The position numbers were made by a program, and so were the translations under genes. From an uncultured Bacteroidota bacterium (GTDB lineage Bacteria > Bacteroidota > Bacteroidia > Bacteroidales > VadinHA17), in assembly GCA_903844815.1 (NCBI GenBank), contig CAIMVD010000003.1:1-64000 (forward strand): DNA of 64,000 nt. Reading direction: 5' to 3'. Each line of letters begins with the position of its first letter. Within the stretch, counting starts at the first letter, position 1. This document shows positions 1-8,608 of this stretch, piece by piece. Under the pieces are notes generated by a model. The model did no database searches and had not been told where the DNA came from. It saw only the letters and a list, made by a program, of their open reading frames with translations.

Positions 1-1
1 A

Positions 2-118
2 ATTCTTCACCCCTCAACCAGAGAATACTCTTTACAGGAGCTTTTAAATAAAATTACTAATGAAAATATTCATTCTGAGGTTACTACAGGAGACCAGACA
101 GGAGGCGAAGCATGGTAG
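2..118 (+). CDS. MazE-like antitoxin, C-terminal part (truncated by window edge)
   Basis: Frame from nt 2 reads ...REYSLQELLNKITNENIHSEVTTGDQTGGEAW*, like the MazE C-terminus; its end overlaps the ATG of the mazF-like gene. Confidence 0.75.
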   Translation: MLHPSTREYSLQELLNKITNENIHSEVTTGDQTGGEAW

Positions 119-444
119 CTTATGTTCCTGACCGGGGTGATCTGGTTTGGCTTCAGTTTGACCCGCAAATTGGACATGAACAGGCTGGGACGAGACCTGC
201 ATTGACTCTATCCCCAAGAGCATATAATGAAAAAGTCGGACTCGCAATTTTTTGTCCTGTTACAAGCAATGAGAAGGGTTATCCTTTTGAAGTGAAAATC
301 GAAGAACAAAAAATCCGGGGTGTAATATTGGCCGATCAGGTTAAAAGCCTTGACTGGAGAAAGAGAGAGGCACAATTTATTGTTAAAGCACCTGCAAAAG
401 TTGTTATTGAAGTAATTAAATTATTAAGTACTTTGGTAAACTAG
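112..444 (+). CDS. mazF: MazF/PemK-family endoribonuclease toxin
   Basis: VAYVPDRGDLVWLQFDPQIGHEQAGTRPALTLSPRAYN...GVILADQVKSLDWRKR is characteristic of MazF; overlaps the upstream antitoxin. Confidence 0.9.
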   Translation: MVAYVPDRGDLVWLQFDPQIGHEQAGTRPALTLSPRAYNEKVGLAIFCPVTSNEKGYPFEVKIEEQKIRGVILADQVKSLDWRKREAQFIVKAPAKVVIEVIKLLSTLVN

Positions 445-503
445 TCTTTTAACCTTAGTGAATTAAATGATTAAAGTTGTATGAATAGGGAGGAAGGCTG
501 CTT

Positions 504-731
504 ATGACTGTAATGGATATCAGGGGTCTTTCTGCAAGGGCATACAACAGGATCTTAAAAGTAGCAAGGGCAGCCGCCGATCCGGAAGCCTCTGATAAGA
601 TTAATGCCTCTCATATCTTCGAAGCAATCAACCACCGGAATCCCGACAGGGATGGGTGGCATGATAGGTTTATTTCAGAATATGTATTATATTCCGAACC
701 TGTTTGCCGTGATATTTCAGTTAGCTTGTGA
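504..731 (+). pseudogene. Remnant of the C-terminal domain of a ComM/YifB-type Mg-chelatase-like ATPase
   Basis: RGLSARAYNRILKVARAAADPEASDKINASHIFEAINHRNPDRDGW matches the terminal ~45 aa of ComM/YifB; no AAA+ domain upstream, where mazF lies. Confidence 0.7.
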
Positions 732-771
732 ACAGAGAAGTAAACCATAAACATTAACAAATTAAAACTAT

Positions 772-1971
772 ATGAAAAAATTGTCTTTGCTTGGCACCGG
801 ACTTATAGGCGCCTTTTATACAATGTCGCTGACAGGACAGCGCAGACCGGATCGAATCGTAAATGTATGTTCGGGCCACGAAGAGTCGGCCAGGAAATTC
901 GCTGAGAAATGGAATATCCCCAGGCATACAACAAGCATGAAAGAGGCCATTGAAGATCCGGAGGTAGAGGTTGTTGTGGTAGCCTTGCCGAACTACCTTC
1001 ATAAGGAAGCAATCCTGATGGCCTGTAAGGCGAAAAAAGGAATCCTTTGCACCAAGCCACTGGCTACAAACGGAGCTGAGGCTGCAGAGATACTTGCTGC
1101 AGTTGAGGAAGCCGGAGTCTTCCACGGTTACCTCGAGGACCTTGTCTATACTCCAAAAACCCTGAAAGCTATTGAAATGATCAGGAACGGATCATGTGGA
1201 CGCATACTCTGGACCAAATCGCGGGAGGCTCATTCCGGTCCTCACAGCGCCTGGTTCTGGGATAAAAAGCAATCAGGTGGCGGAGCCCTGGTTGACCTTG
1301 GCTGCCATTGCATAGAGATTGGAAGGAACTATATAGGAAAAGATATCAGGCCTGTTGAGGTGATGTGCTGGGCCGAAACCCAGGTAAAACCCATCGAGGC
1401 GGAAGACCATGCGATAGCGCTTATCAAATACGAGAGCGGAGCAATCTCTCAGGTAGAGGTCAGCTGGAACTTCAGGGGTGGAATGGACCTCAGGGATGAA
1501 GTATCAGGAACGGAAGGAACGATAAGGCTCGATCACTGGCTGCGTACAGGATTGGAAGTATTCACAACAGGTAATACAGGGAATTATGTCTCGGAGAAGA
1601 CTGAAAGCGATTCCGGCTGGCTCTTCCCGGTAGGGGATGAGGTCCATTCCCTTGGATATAATGATATGTTTACCGACATGCTTGATTCATTGGAGCAGGG
1701 GAGAGAGCCAAAGGAAACCTTCTACGACGGTTATATCGTCAACGCTATCATGGACGCCTGCTACAAGTCGGCCGGATCCAAAAAATGGGAGCCTGTTGAG
1801 CTTGCAGTCTGGAGAGGAACGGAAGGACTATCATCTAATGTCGACCTGATCGATTTTGATGAGCTTCATTATCTTATCAAAGAAGAGAAGATGCCCGATG
1901 GAAATATTAAAATAATGCTGAAGGAAAAGACGACAGGTAACATCATTCAGAAAATCAAATCCGAAAAGTGA
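772..1971 (+). CDS. Gfo/Idh/MocA family oxidoreductase
   Basis: N-terminal Rossmann-like LLGTGLIGAFY, VVVALPNYLHKEAILMACKAKKGILCTKPLA (EKP-like motif), GGGALVDLGCHCIE. Confidence 0.88.
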   Translation: MKKLSLLGTGLIGAFYTMSLTGQRRPDRIVNVCSGHEESARKFAEKWNIPRHTTSMKEAIEDPEVEVVVVALPNYLHKEAILMACKAKKGILCTKPLATNGAEAAEILAAVEEAGVFHGYLEDLVYTPKTLKAIEMIRNGSCGRILWTKSREAHSGPHSAWFWDKKQSGGGALVDLGCHCIEIGRNYIGKDIRPVEVMCWAETQVKPIEAEDHAIALIKYESGAISQVEVSWNFRGGMDLRDEVSGTEGTIRLDHWLRTGLEVFTTGNTGNYVSEKTESDSGWLFPVGDEVHSLGYNDMFTDMLDSLEQGREPKETFYDGYIVNAIMDACYKSAGSKKWEPVELAVWRGTEGLSSNVDLIDFDELHYLIKEEKMPDGNIKIMLKEKTTGNIIQKIKSEK

Positions 1972-2022
1972 TGTAAAAATCAACACATGTTGAATAAATA
2001 TACAAGTGGTATAAATACATTG

Positions 2023-2039
2023 ATTAACAGACTGTTAAT
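2023..2039. promoter_or_regulatory. Candidate upstream activator site (perfect 8-bp inverted repeat ATTAACAG-A-CTGTTAAT)
   Basis: Palindrome ~110 nt upstream of the sigma-54-like promoter at 2151; typical spacing for an NtrC-family enhancer. Confidence 0.45.
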
Positions 2040-2120
2040 GAAATAACAAGACATAAGTGTAAATAAATTCAACACATCGGGTTGTTTAGCATCTCAGCTT
2101 TTAAGATTTAAGTTACATTA

Positions 2121-2149
2121 AGTCAGGGTATTATGCCCTGACTTTTTTA
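2121..2149 (+). terminator. Rho-independent terminator
   Basis: AGTCAGGG-TATTATG-CCCTGACT followed by TTTTT. Confidence 0.75.
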
Positions 2150-2150
2150 T

Positions 2151-2166
2151 TGGCACTATTGTTGAT
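2151..2166 (+). promoter_or_regulatory. Sigma-54 (-24/-12) type promoter
   Basis: TGGCACTATTGTTGAT versus consensus TGGCACGNNNNTTGCW; correctly spaced; 85 nt before the operon start; a sigma-54 activator gene lies nearby. Confidence 0.6.
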
Positions 2167-2250
2167 TTAATATACAGGAACTGAACAGCAAGAGTTCTTA
2201 CTGGTTTTGAAAACGTCAGATTAAATAGAATAACCTCTTATTTTAAAATT

Positions 2251-3966
2251 ATGAAAAAGATAGTGTGTTTTTTAACAGTTTTGTTTTTAATGAGTTACGG
2301 AAGTTTTTCTGTCATGGCTTCAGTAAACCCGGACGAAACTAACTCCGGTGATTCTATCAGGGTGGTATCTGCACCCGAATTATTGACTCTCTCGGAGAAG
2401 TGGGCGGCAGAATACAACAGGTTAAATCCTGACGTGAAAATCAAAATCGTTCAGGCTGATGGAAAAATTCCGGCAGCAACCTTTTTCAGGGAAGGTGTCA
2501 TTGGTTTCGTTCCTGATAATTATCTGGCCGCAGCTGAAATTGAATCAGCATGGAAAATGGTTGTCGGCAGGGATGTAATCGTCCCGGTAATGAACGCGAA
2601 TAATCCTTTTCTGGCTGAGATAAACGATCATGGTATTTCAGCAGGGTCATTGAAGATGTTTCTGAGCGATCCTGATTCACGTACCTGGGGTACCCTGCTC
2701 GGAGGTGTTCAGAAAGATAAGGCTTCATACTATATGTTAAATGATCCCTCGCTTACTTCTAACCTCTCTCTTTTCCTTGAAAAGGACATAGTAACAGAGG
2801 GAGGGACCGGCGTTGGCAATAGTGATGAACTAATTGCAGCCATCAGGAAGGACCCTTATGCTATAGGATTTTGCAGGCTGGCAAACATCCTCGATGCCGA
2901 CAATCAGGCTTTCACTGCAAATATCAGGCTGATACCTGTCGACAGGAATAATAACGGAACCCTCGACTACAATGAAAAAATATATGAAGATTTAGGTGCT
3001 TTTTCAAGAGGCATATGGATAGGGAAATATCCAAGGTCGCTGGTTACAAACATTTACTCTGTTTCAGGTGTACAGCCTACGGGTGTTAAGGAAACAGCTT
3101 TTCTGAAATGGGTCCTTTCCGACGGGCAGAAATTTCTTGGGAACAATGGCTTTTCTGACCTCCTTGTTGCCGAAAGACAAAGCGCCGCCGACAGGCTTTA
3201 TATAACCAGGGTTTCTCCTCTTCAGGCCGGCTCTGATTTCTCCTTGCTGAAAGCAGCAATGGCGATACTCGGACTGATAATTGTTGCAGGATTTATTGCT
3301 GATGCTGCCTTCAGGTATAACAGGCGCAAAAATCTTGTAATGAATGTAGTAACTACCTCGCCTCTTTCGTTTCCCGGAGAAAGCGGAATTAAGGTTCCTG
3401 CAGGACTCTATTTCGACAAGACCCACACCTGGGCATTCATGGAAAAGAGCGGAGTTGTTACAGTTGGAATAGACGACTTTCTTCAGCATGTTACAGGTCC
3501 GATCTCAAGAATCAGGATGAAGGGTGAAGGAAAGAAGATAAAAAAGGGAGAGCCTATCCTGTCTATCATCCAGAACGGGAAGCAGCTTCATCTTTATGCA
3601 CCTGTATCGGGAACTATTACTGAACAGAACTCGAGGCTGGAGGAGAATTCAACCCTGATAAATGAATCGCCCTACGGCGAGGGCTGGATTTATAAGATAG
3701 AACCATCGAACTGGATCAACGAAAATCAGCTTCTGTTTATGGCTGACAGGCAGAGACAATTTCTTAAAAAAGAATTTTTGAGGCTCAAGGATTTTCTTGC
3801 TGCTGCAGTGAATGGACAGGAAGGCAATCTTATACCGGTTGTGTTGCAGGACGGGGGAGAGATAAAAGACGGAATCCTTTCGGATATGGGGCCGGAGGTA
3901 TGGGAAGACTTTCAAACCAATTTTATTGATCCGTCAAGACAGGTCTGGTTTTACGAGATATTTTAA
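2251..3966 (+). CDS. PstS-like periplasmic substrate-binding domain fused via one TM helix to a GcvH-like (lipoyl-fold) domain
   Basis: Signal peptide; substrate-binding-like N-terminus (IRVVSAPELLTLSEKWAAEYNRLNPDVKIKIVQ); TM LLKAAMAILGLIIVAGFIADAA; GcvH-like THTWAFMEKSGVVTVGIDDFLQ...LYAPVSGTITEQNSRLEENSTLINESPYGEGWIYKI. Confidence 0.75.
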   Translation: MKKIVCFLTVLFLMSYGSFSVMASVNPDETNSGDSIRVVSAPELLTLSEKWAAEYNRLNPDVKIKIVQADGKIPAATFFREGVIGFVPDNYLAAAEIESAWKMVVGRDVIVPVMNANNPFLAEINDHGISAGSLKMFLSDPDSRTWGTLLGGVQKDKASYYMLNDPSLTSNLSLFLEKDIVTEGGTGVGNSDELIAAIRKDPYAIGFCRLANILDADNQAFTANIRLIPVDRNNNGTLDYNEKIYEDLGAFSRGIWIGKYPRSLVTNIYSVSGVQPTGVKETAFLKWVLSDGQKFLGNNGFSDLLVAERQSAADRLYITRVSPLQAGSDFSLLKAAMAILGLIIVAGFIADAAFRYNRRKNLVMNVVTTSPLSFPGESGIKVPAGLYFDKTHTWAFMEKSGVVTVGIDDFLQHVTGPISRIRMKGEGKKIKKGEPILSIIQNGKQLHLYAPVSGTITEQNSRLEENSTLINESPYGEGWIYKIEPSNWINENQLLFMADRQRQFLKKEFLRLKDFLAAAVNGQEGNLIPVVLQDGGEIKDGILSDMGPEVWEDFQTNFIDPSRQVWFYEIF

Positions 3967-3986
3967 GAATCTAAATAAAAAAAGTC

Positions 3987-4850
3987 ATGGATTTAAACAG
4001 AAGAACATTTTTCAGGGTCCTGGGTGCGACGGGGATCGCTGCGGCAACGGGACAACGCCTGGCAGCTGCTCCCCCCGGAGGAAGCCTTACCGAATTCTCC
4101 GGCATACTATATGATTCAACTCTTTGTGCAGGCTGTCAGAACTGCGAAGTCACGTGTGCAGAGGCAAACGGCCTGCCTGCCCCGACAGCGACGATGGAAG
4201 CAGGGGTAACCAGGAACACCGACGAAGCACACAGAACCGTTGTCAACACCTTTACAACTTCAAAGGGCGAAGCTTTTTGCAAAAAACAGTGCATGCATTG
4301 CAACGAACCTGCCTGTACTGCCGCCTGCCTGACTCAGGCTATGTACAAGACAAAGGAAGGGCCGGTTATCTGGAGAGGCGAAAAGTGCATGGGATGCCGT
4401 TATTGCATGGTCTCATGTCCTTTCGACATTCCTAAATTTGAGTATCACAGCGCAAATCCCAAAATTGAGAAATGCACAATGTGCTATGAGAAAATGATTG
4501 ATGGCAAAAAACCGGCATGCGTTGAAAACTGCCCTGCCGGAGCTCTTGTCGCGGGATCCAGAAGAGAGCTTATTAAAGAAGCGCGGAAAAGGATCGCTGC
4601 CAATCCCGACCAGTATGTTGATTATATCTATGGAGAACATGAGGCAGGCGGAACCGGAAGCCTGTATCTTTCGGGTGTCCCCTTTGATGAGATTGGTCTT
4701 AAAACTTCAATCCAGACAAAGTCGTATCCCGAACTTTCTAAGGGATTTCTTTACAGCGTTCCAACGATTTTTGTTCTCTGGCCAGCGCTGCTGCTGGGTC
4801 TGAAAGAAGCCACCAAAAATAATAACTCTAACTCTGAAGATCATGAATAG
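3987..4850 (+). CDS. Tat-exported 4Fe-4S ferredoxin-type electron-transfer subunit (HybA/NrfC/DmsB-like)
   Basis: Tat signal MDLNRRTFFRVLGATG; several Cys clusters (CAGCQNCEVTC, CKKQCMHCNEPAC, CMGCRYCMVSCP, CTMCYEKMIDGKKPACVENCP); C-terminal TM helix. Confidence 0.92.
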   Translation: MDLNRRTFFRVLGATGIAAATGQRLAAAPPGGSLTEFSGILYDSTLCAGCQNCEVTCAEANGLPAPTATMEAGVTRNTDEAHRTVVNTFTTSKGEAFCKKQCMHCNEPACTAACLTQAMYKTKEGPVIWRGEKCMGCRYCMVSCPFDIPKFEYHSANPKIEKCTMCYEKMIDGKKPACVENCPAGALVAGSRRELIKEARKRIAANPDQYVDYIYGEHEAGGTGSLYLSGVPFDEIGLKTSIQTKSYPELSKGFLYSVPTIFVLWPALLLGLKEATKNNNSNSEDHE

Positions 4851-6072
4851 CCCAGGTTATGCTCTTGCAAAAGACAATGACGGCAAACCCTTCTGGAAAT
4901 TTATTGCCGGGGAACTAAAGCCAAAAGGCAAGTTTCTTACGCCTTTCAATATCATATCGGTTCCCGTGATGATAGCCGGACTGATAATCATCGTAATCAG
5001 GTTCTGGAAGGGACTTGGAGAGGTTACGAACCTTACACAGGAGGTTCCATGGGGACTTTGGATAGGTTTTGATGTGGTCACAGGTGTTGCTTTTGCCGGC
5101 GGAGCCTATGTTCTGACCTTCATGGTCTATATCCTGAATATGAAGCAATACCACTCACTTGTCAGGGTTACTGTCCTTAACGGTTTCCTGGCATACGTCT
5201 TCTATGCAGGTGCTCTTTTGCTTGACCTGGGGCGGCCTTGGAATGTAATAAATCCTATAATAGGAAACAGTTTCGGTACCAGTTCTGTTTTATTTCTTGT
5301 TGCCTGGCATTTCCTCCTTTACATGATGGCTCAGCTTCTTGAATTCTCACCTGCCATCGCCGAATGGCTCGGCGCCAGGCGTGCCAGGAAAATCCTGTCG
5401 GGGATGACAGTCGGTGCGGTTATTTTCGGCATTACCCTTTCGACACTTCACCAGTCAGGGCTAGGGGCACTTTACCTGATGGCAAAGGATAAAATCCACC
5501 CGCTCTGGTATTCCGAATTCATACCGGTAATGTTCTTTGTATCCAGCATCTTCGCTGGCCTGTCGATGGTAATCTTTGAAGGATCGATCAGTCACAGAGT
5601 TTTCTTTGATCAGATAAGCGAAGAGAATCATAAAAAACAGAAGAACATAGTGAGGGGTCTGTCAAAGATCTGCGCCGTTGCCATGTTTGCCTATTTTACT
5701 TTGCAGGTGCTTGTTTTTATCCACGGCAAAAGGTGGGAATACCTCGACACGTCAATGGGATACTGGTACCTGCTTGAAATGATCGGCTTTGTCCTTCTTC
5801 CTATGACGCTTTTCTTTACAAGTTACAGGAAGAATAATATCACGCTGATTCGCGTTGCCGCAATAATTACAATGTTAGGCATAATTATGAACAGGCTTAA
5901 TGTGACAGTCATTGGTTTCAGGTGGGATCAGGCAATAAGGTATGTTCCTACATGGATGGAACTCGTTGTCACGCTCACAGTTATATTTACGGAAATATGG
6001 ATATTCCGGTGGGTGATTAACAGGATGCCTGTGCTTCGCGATTCGCCATCATGGGTAAAAGATGAGGAATAA
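4843..6072 (+). CDS. NrfD/PsrC/HybB-type polytopic quinone-interacting membrane subunit
   Basis: About 10 TM helices; GLGEVTNLTQEVPWGLWIGFDVVTGVAFAGGAYVLTF; LSTLHQSGLGALYL; overlaps the upstream gene by 8 nt. Confidence 0.9.
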   Translation: MNSPGYALAKDNDGKPFWKFIAGELKPKGKFLTPFNIISVPVMIAGLIIIVIRFWKGLGEVTNLTQEVPWGLWIGFDVVTGVAFAGGAYVLTFMVYILNMKQYHSLVRVTVLNGFLAYVFYAGALLLDLGRPWNVINPIIGNSFGTSSVLFLVAWHFLLYMMAQLLEFSPAIAEWLGARRARKILSGMTVGAVIFGITLSTLHQSGLGALYLMAKDKIHPLWYSEFIPVMFFVSSIFAGLSMVIFEGSISHRVFFDQISEENHKKQKNIVRGLSKICAVAMFAYFTLQVLVFIHGKRWEYLDTSMGYWYLLEMIGFVLLPMTLFFTSYRKNNITLIRVAAIITMLGIIMNRLNVTVIGFRWDQAIRYVPTWMELVVTLTVIFTEIWIFRWVINRMPVLRDSPSWVKDEE

Positions 6073-6121
6073 AAGAATCGTATAAAAGATCAATTGGTTA
6101 AACTGCATAAAAAATAAAGAG

Positions 6122-6829
6122 ATGGAAGGTTTCAGCTATAATAACATTTTTGACACCAAGGGAATAGAGTACCTTGTAATAATTGCTTTTCTGCTTTCGA
6201 TTATTCCTTTCTGGATAATTATTAATAAACCCGGAATAGTAAGCAGAATAAAGAAGTCGCTGGGTATATTTTCTGCAAGCACCCTTCGTGTTCCTGCAGG
6301 GTTATTTTACAGCAGGAATCACACCTGGGCTCATCTTGAAAAATCAGGTACGGCAAGGGTCGGTCTCGACGATTTTATCCTTCATGTTACCGGTGAGGTC
6401 AGTCTGGGCAGCCTGCTGAAGCCGGGTGATACAATAAAAAAGGGAGAACTCCTTGCATCAATCGACCATAACGGGAAACTACTGAATATTTTCTCTCCTG
6501 TTACAGGAACAATAACAGGCACAAATACGGGACTCTGTCAGGAGCCGGATGCCTTAATGGAAGATCCTTACGGAAAAGGGTGGATTTATAAGATTAAACC
6601 AACTCAATGGATCGAAGAGACAAGCAAATATTATCTTGCTGATGATGCGGCGGCCTGGGCAAAAAGGGAAGTTGAACGTGTAAAAGAATTTGTCGCGGTA
6701 TCTTCGGCTAAATATTCCACTAACAGTAAGTTTGCTGTCCTCCAGGATGGGGGTGAGTTATTCGACAATCCCCTCTCGGAGCTGCCTGATGAGGTCTGGC
6801 ATGATTTCCAGAAAACATTTTTAAGTTAA
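6122..6829 (+). CDS. Membrane-anchored GcvH-like protein (paralog of the C-terminal half of 2251..3966)
   Basis: N-terminal TM helix, then NHTWAHLEKSGTARVGLDDFILHVTGEV...IFSPVTGTITGTN...EDPYGKGWIYKIKP. Confidence 0.8.
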   Translation: MEGFSYNNIFDTKGIEYLVIIAFLLSIIPFWIIINKPGIVSRIKKSLGIFSASTLRVPAGLFYSRNHTWAHLEKSGTARVGLDDFILHVTGEVSLGSLLKPGDTIKKGELLASIDHNGKLLNIFSPVTGTITGTNTGLCQEPDALMEDPYGKGWIYKIKPTQWIEETSKYYLADDAAAWAKREVERVKEFVAVSSAKYSTNSKFAVLQDGGELFDNPLSELPDEVWHDFQKTFLS

Positions 6830-6840
6830 CAATAATTAAA

Positions 6841-6876
6841 ACGATTCCCGGACAAGCGCCGGGAATCGTTTTTTTA
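6841..6876 (+). terminator. Rho-independent terminator closing the redox operon
   Basis: ACGATTCCCGG-ACAAGCG-CCGGGAATCGT followed by a T tract. Confidence 0.9.
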
Positions 6877-6919
6877 TCTTAATTTTATAATCGTCATAAA
6901 CCAATACAGTCACCATTCC

Positions 6920-8596
6920 ATGTCACCGGGAAAAAATGAAGCTAAAACATCTGCAGGAAACAGGATTAGAAAATTCATAGATACGTATCTCAGGTTCCGT
7001 TCTTCAATATACAGCAGGGTAGTATACATCATAACGTTGTCATCAGTAATCCTGTTTGTTTCGTTCGGAGTAATCTTCAAGTCAGTTTACGAGCAGAATC
7101 TAAACACTGTCATTCGTCAGAACGGAAATAATATCGGCTCAATTGTTGAAGGATCATTATATCATTCAATGCTGGCTAATGATAAGAGCACACTTCAGAG
7201 TACGCTCGACGTCATCAATACTATGTCGGGAATAGATGATGTCAATATGTATGATTCCAACGACAGCCTTGTTTATACATCATTTACCGGTGATATGGAA
7301 CAGCACAGCAATCCTGATTGCCTCAGCTGTCACAGGAATATCAGTGAAATGTTTCCCCTGAAGGAAAAATCGTACCGTATTATGGAGGTAAAAACAGAAT
7401 GCAGTATGGACAGCAATGATAATACTCACCGGCATTTGCTTATCAGGTCTCCCATTCTGAATGAAAAATCGTGCTATACAAGTTCGTGCCATGCACACCA
7501 GGCAAGCGATGTTGTGCTTGGTTCATTAGTAATAAAGATGCCCCTTGCTGATCTTGATGCTGCTGTGAAGAAATCATCGGCCAAATACTATCTTCTGGCT
7601 GCTCTTATTACACTAGCCCTGATGGCAGTCCTGATCTTATTTACAAGTGAAAAGATCAAAAGACCGTTAAACGAGATTATTAAGGCAAGTTTAGCCGTTT
7701 CAGGCGGGGATAAGGATACAAGGCTGGAAATAAAACCTAACCAGCTTAATGATATGCGAATGGTGTCGGTAGCTTTTAATGATATGCTCGATAATCTTCA
7801 GTCGGCAAACCTGGAACTGCAGAACTGGTCAAAACAGCTCGAATATAAGGTACAGAAGAAGTCGGAAGAGCTGGGTGCTGCTCAAAATGAACTTATCCAC
7901 ATTGAGAGAATAGCTTCGCTCGGGAAGTTATCATCATCCGTTGCTCATGAGATCAATAATCCTCTTTCGGGAATCCTTGTTTATACAAAACTGATTCACA
8001 AGCAGTTAAGTAATCCTGATATGGATGCAGCCAAGAAGGAGACTGTGCTTAAGCATCTGAAGCTTATCGAGAACGAAACCAAGAGGTGCGGCGATATAGT
8101 TAAAGGATTACTCGATTTTTCCAGAAAAGATCAGGAAAACTTTGAATCAAAGCATCTGCATAAAATTCTTCAGGAGACCTATGAACTTATGACCCATTCG
8201 GTCAAAATAGCCAATATCAGCTTCCTTTCGGACCTTTCAGCCCAGGATGATCTTATTTTCTGCAGCCCTAACCAGATAAAACAGGCTTGCGTTGCATTAA
8301 TTGTGAATGCATCTGAAGCAGTCCGGGAGCGTGGAGAAATAACAATTTCAACTAAAAATCCCGATCCGGGGAATGTCAGGATTGATATTACGGATAATGG
8401 GATAGGCATCCAGACCGGAGATATTTCACATATCTTCCAGCCTTTTTTCTCAACCAAGCATGATGCTTCAGGGATCGGTCTGGGACTTGCAATTGTTCAT
8501 GGCATTGTTGAAAGCCACAACGGAAGGATCGATGTAAAATCCGAACCCGGGAAGGGAACAACCATGTCAATTACATTACCTCTAGTAAAGACTTAA
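6920..8596 (+). CDS. Membrane sensor histidine kinase with heme-c-like motifs in the extracytoplasmic sensor region
   Basis: Two TM segments, CLSCH and CYTSSCH between them, HAMP-like region, VAHEINNPLSGILVYTKL H-box, IQTGDISHIFQPFFSTKHDASGIGLGLAIVHGIVESHNG ATPase. Confidence 0.92.
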   Translation: MSPGKNEAKTSAGNRIRKFIDTYLRFRSSIYSRVVYIITLSSVILFVSFGVIFKSVYEQNLNTVIRQNGNNIGSIVEGSLYHSMLANDKSTLQSTLDVINTMSGIDDVNMYDSNDSLVYTSFTGDMEQHSNPDCLSCHRNISEMFPLKEKSYRIMEVKTECSMDSNDNTHRHLLIRSPILNEKSCYTSSCHAHQASDVVLGSLVIKMPLADLDAAVKKSSAKYYLLAALITLALMAVLILFTSEKIKRPLNEIIKASLAVSGGDKDTRLEIKPNQLNDMRMVSVAFNDMLDNLQSANLELQNWSKQLEYKVQKKSEELGAAQNELIHIERIASLGKLSSSVAHEINNPLSGILVYTKLIHKQLSNPDMDAAKKETVLKHLKLIENETKRCGDIVKGLLDFSRKDQENFESKHLHKILQETYELMTHSVKIANISFLSDLSAQDDLIFCSPNQIKQACVALIVNASEAVRERGEITISTKNPDPGNVRIDITDNGIGIQTGDISHIFQPFFSTKHDASGIGLGLAIVHGIVESHNGRIDVKSEPGKGTTMSITLPLVKT

Positions 8597-8608
8597 GAAT
8601 AAGAAACA

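Noticed and set aside
754-1125. Minus-strand ORF opposite the Gfo/Idh/MocA gene
   Set aside because: Shadow ORF; low-complexity Cys/Ser-rich translation with no recognisable motifs, while the plus strand clearly encodes an oxidoreductase.
2251-3966. Considered as a plain phosphate-binding PstS or a functional glycine cleavage H protein
   Set aside because: No Pst transporter or gcv genes nearby, and the lipoyl-Lys position is not conserved, so neither simple label is supported.
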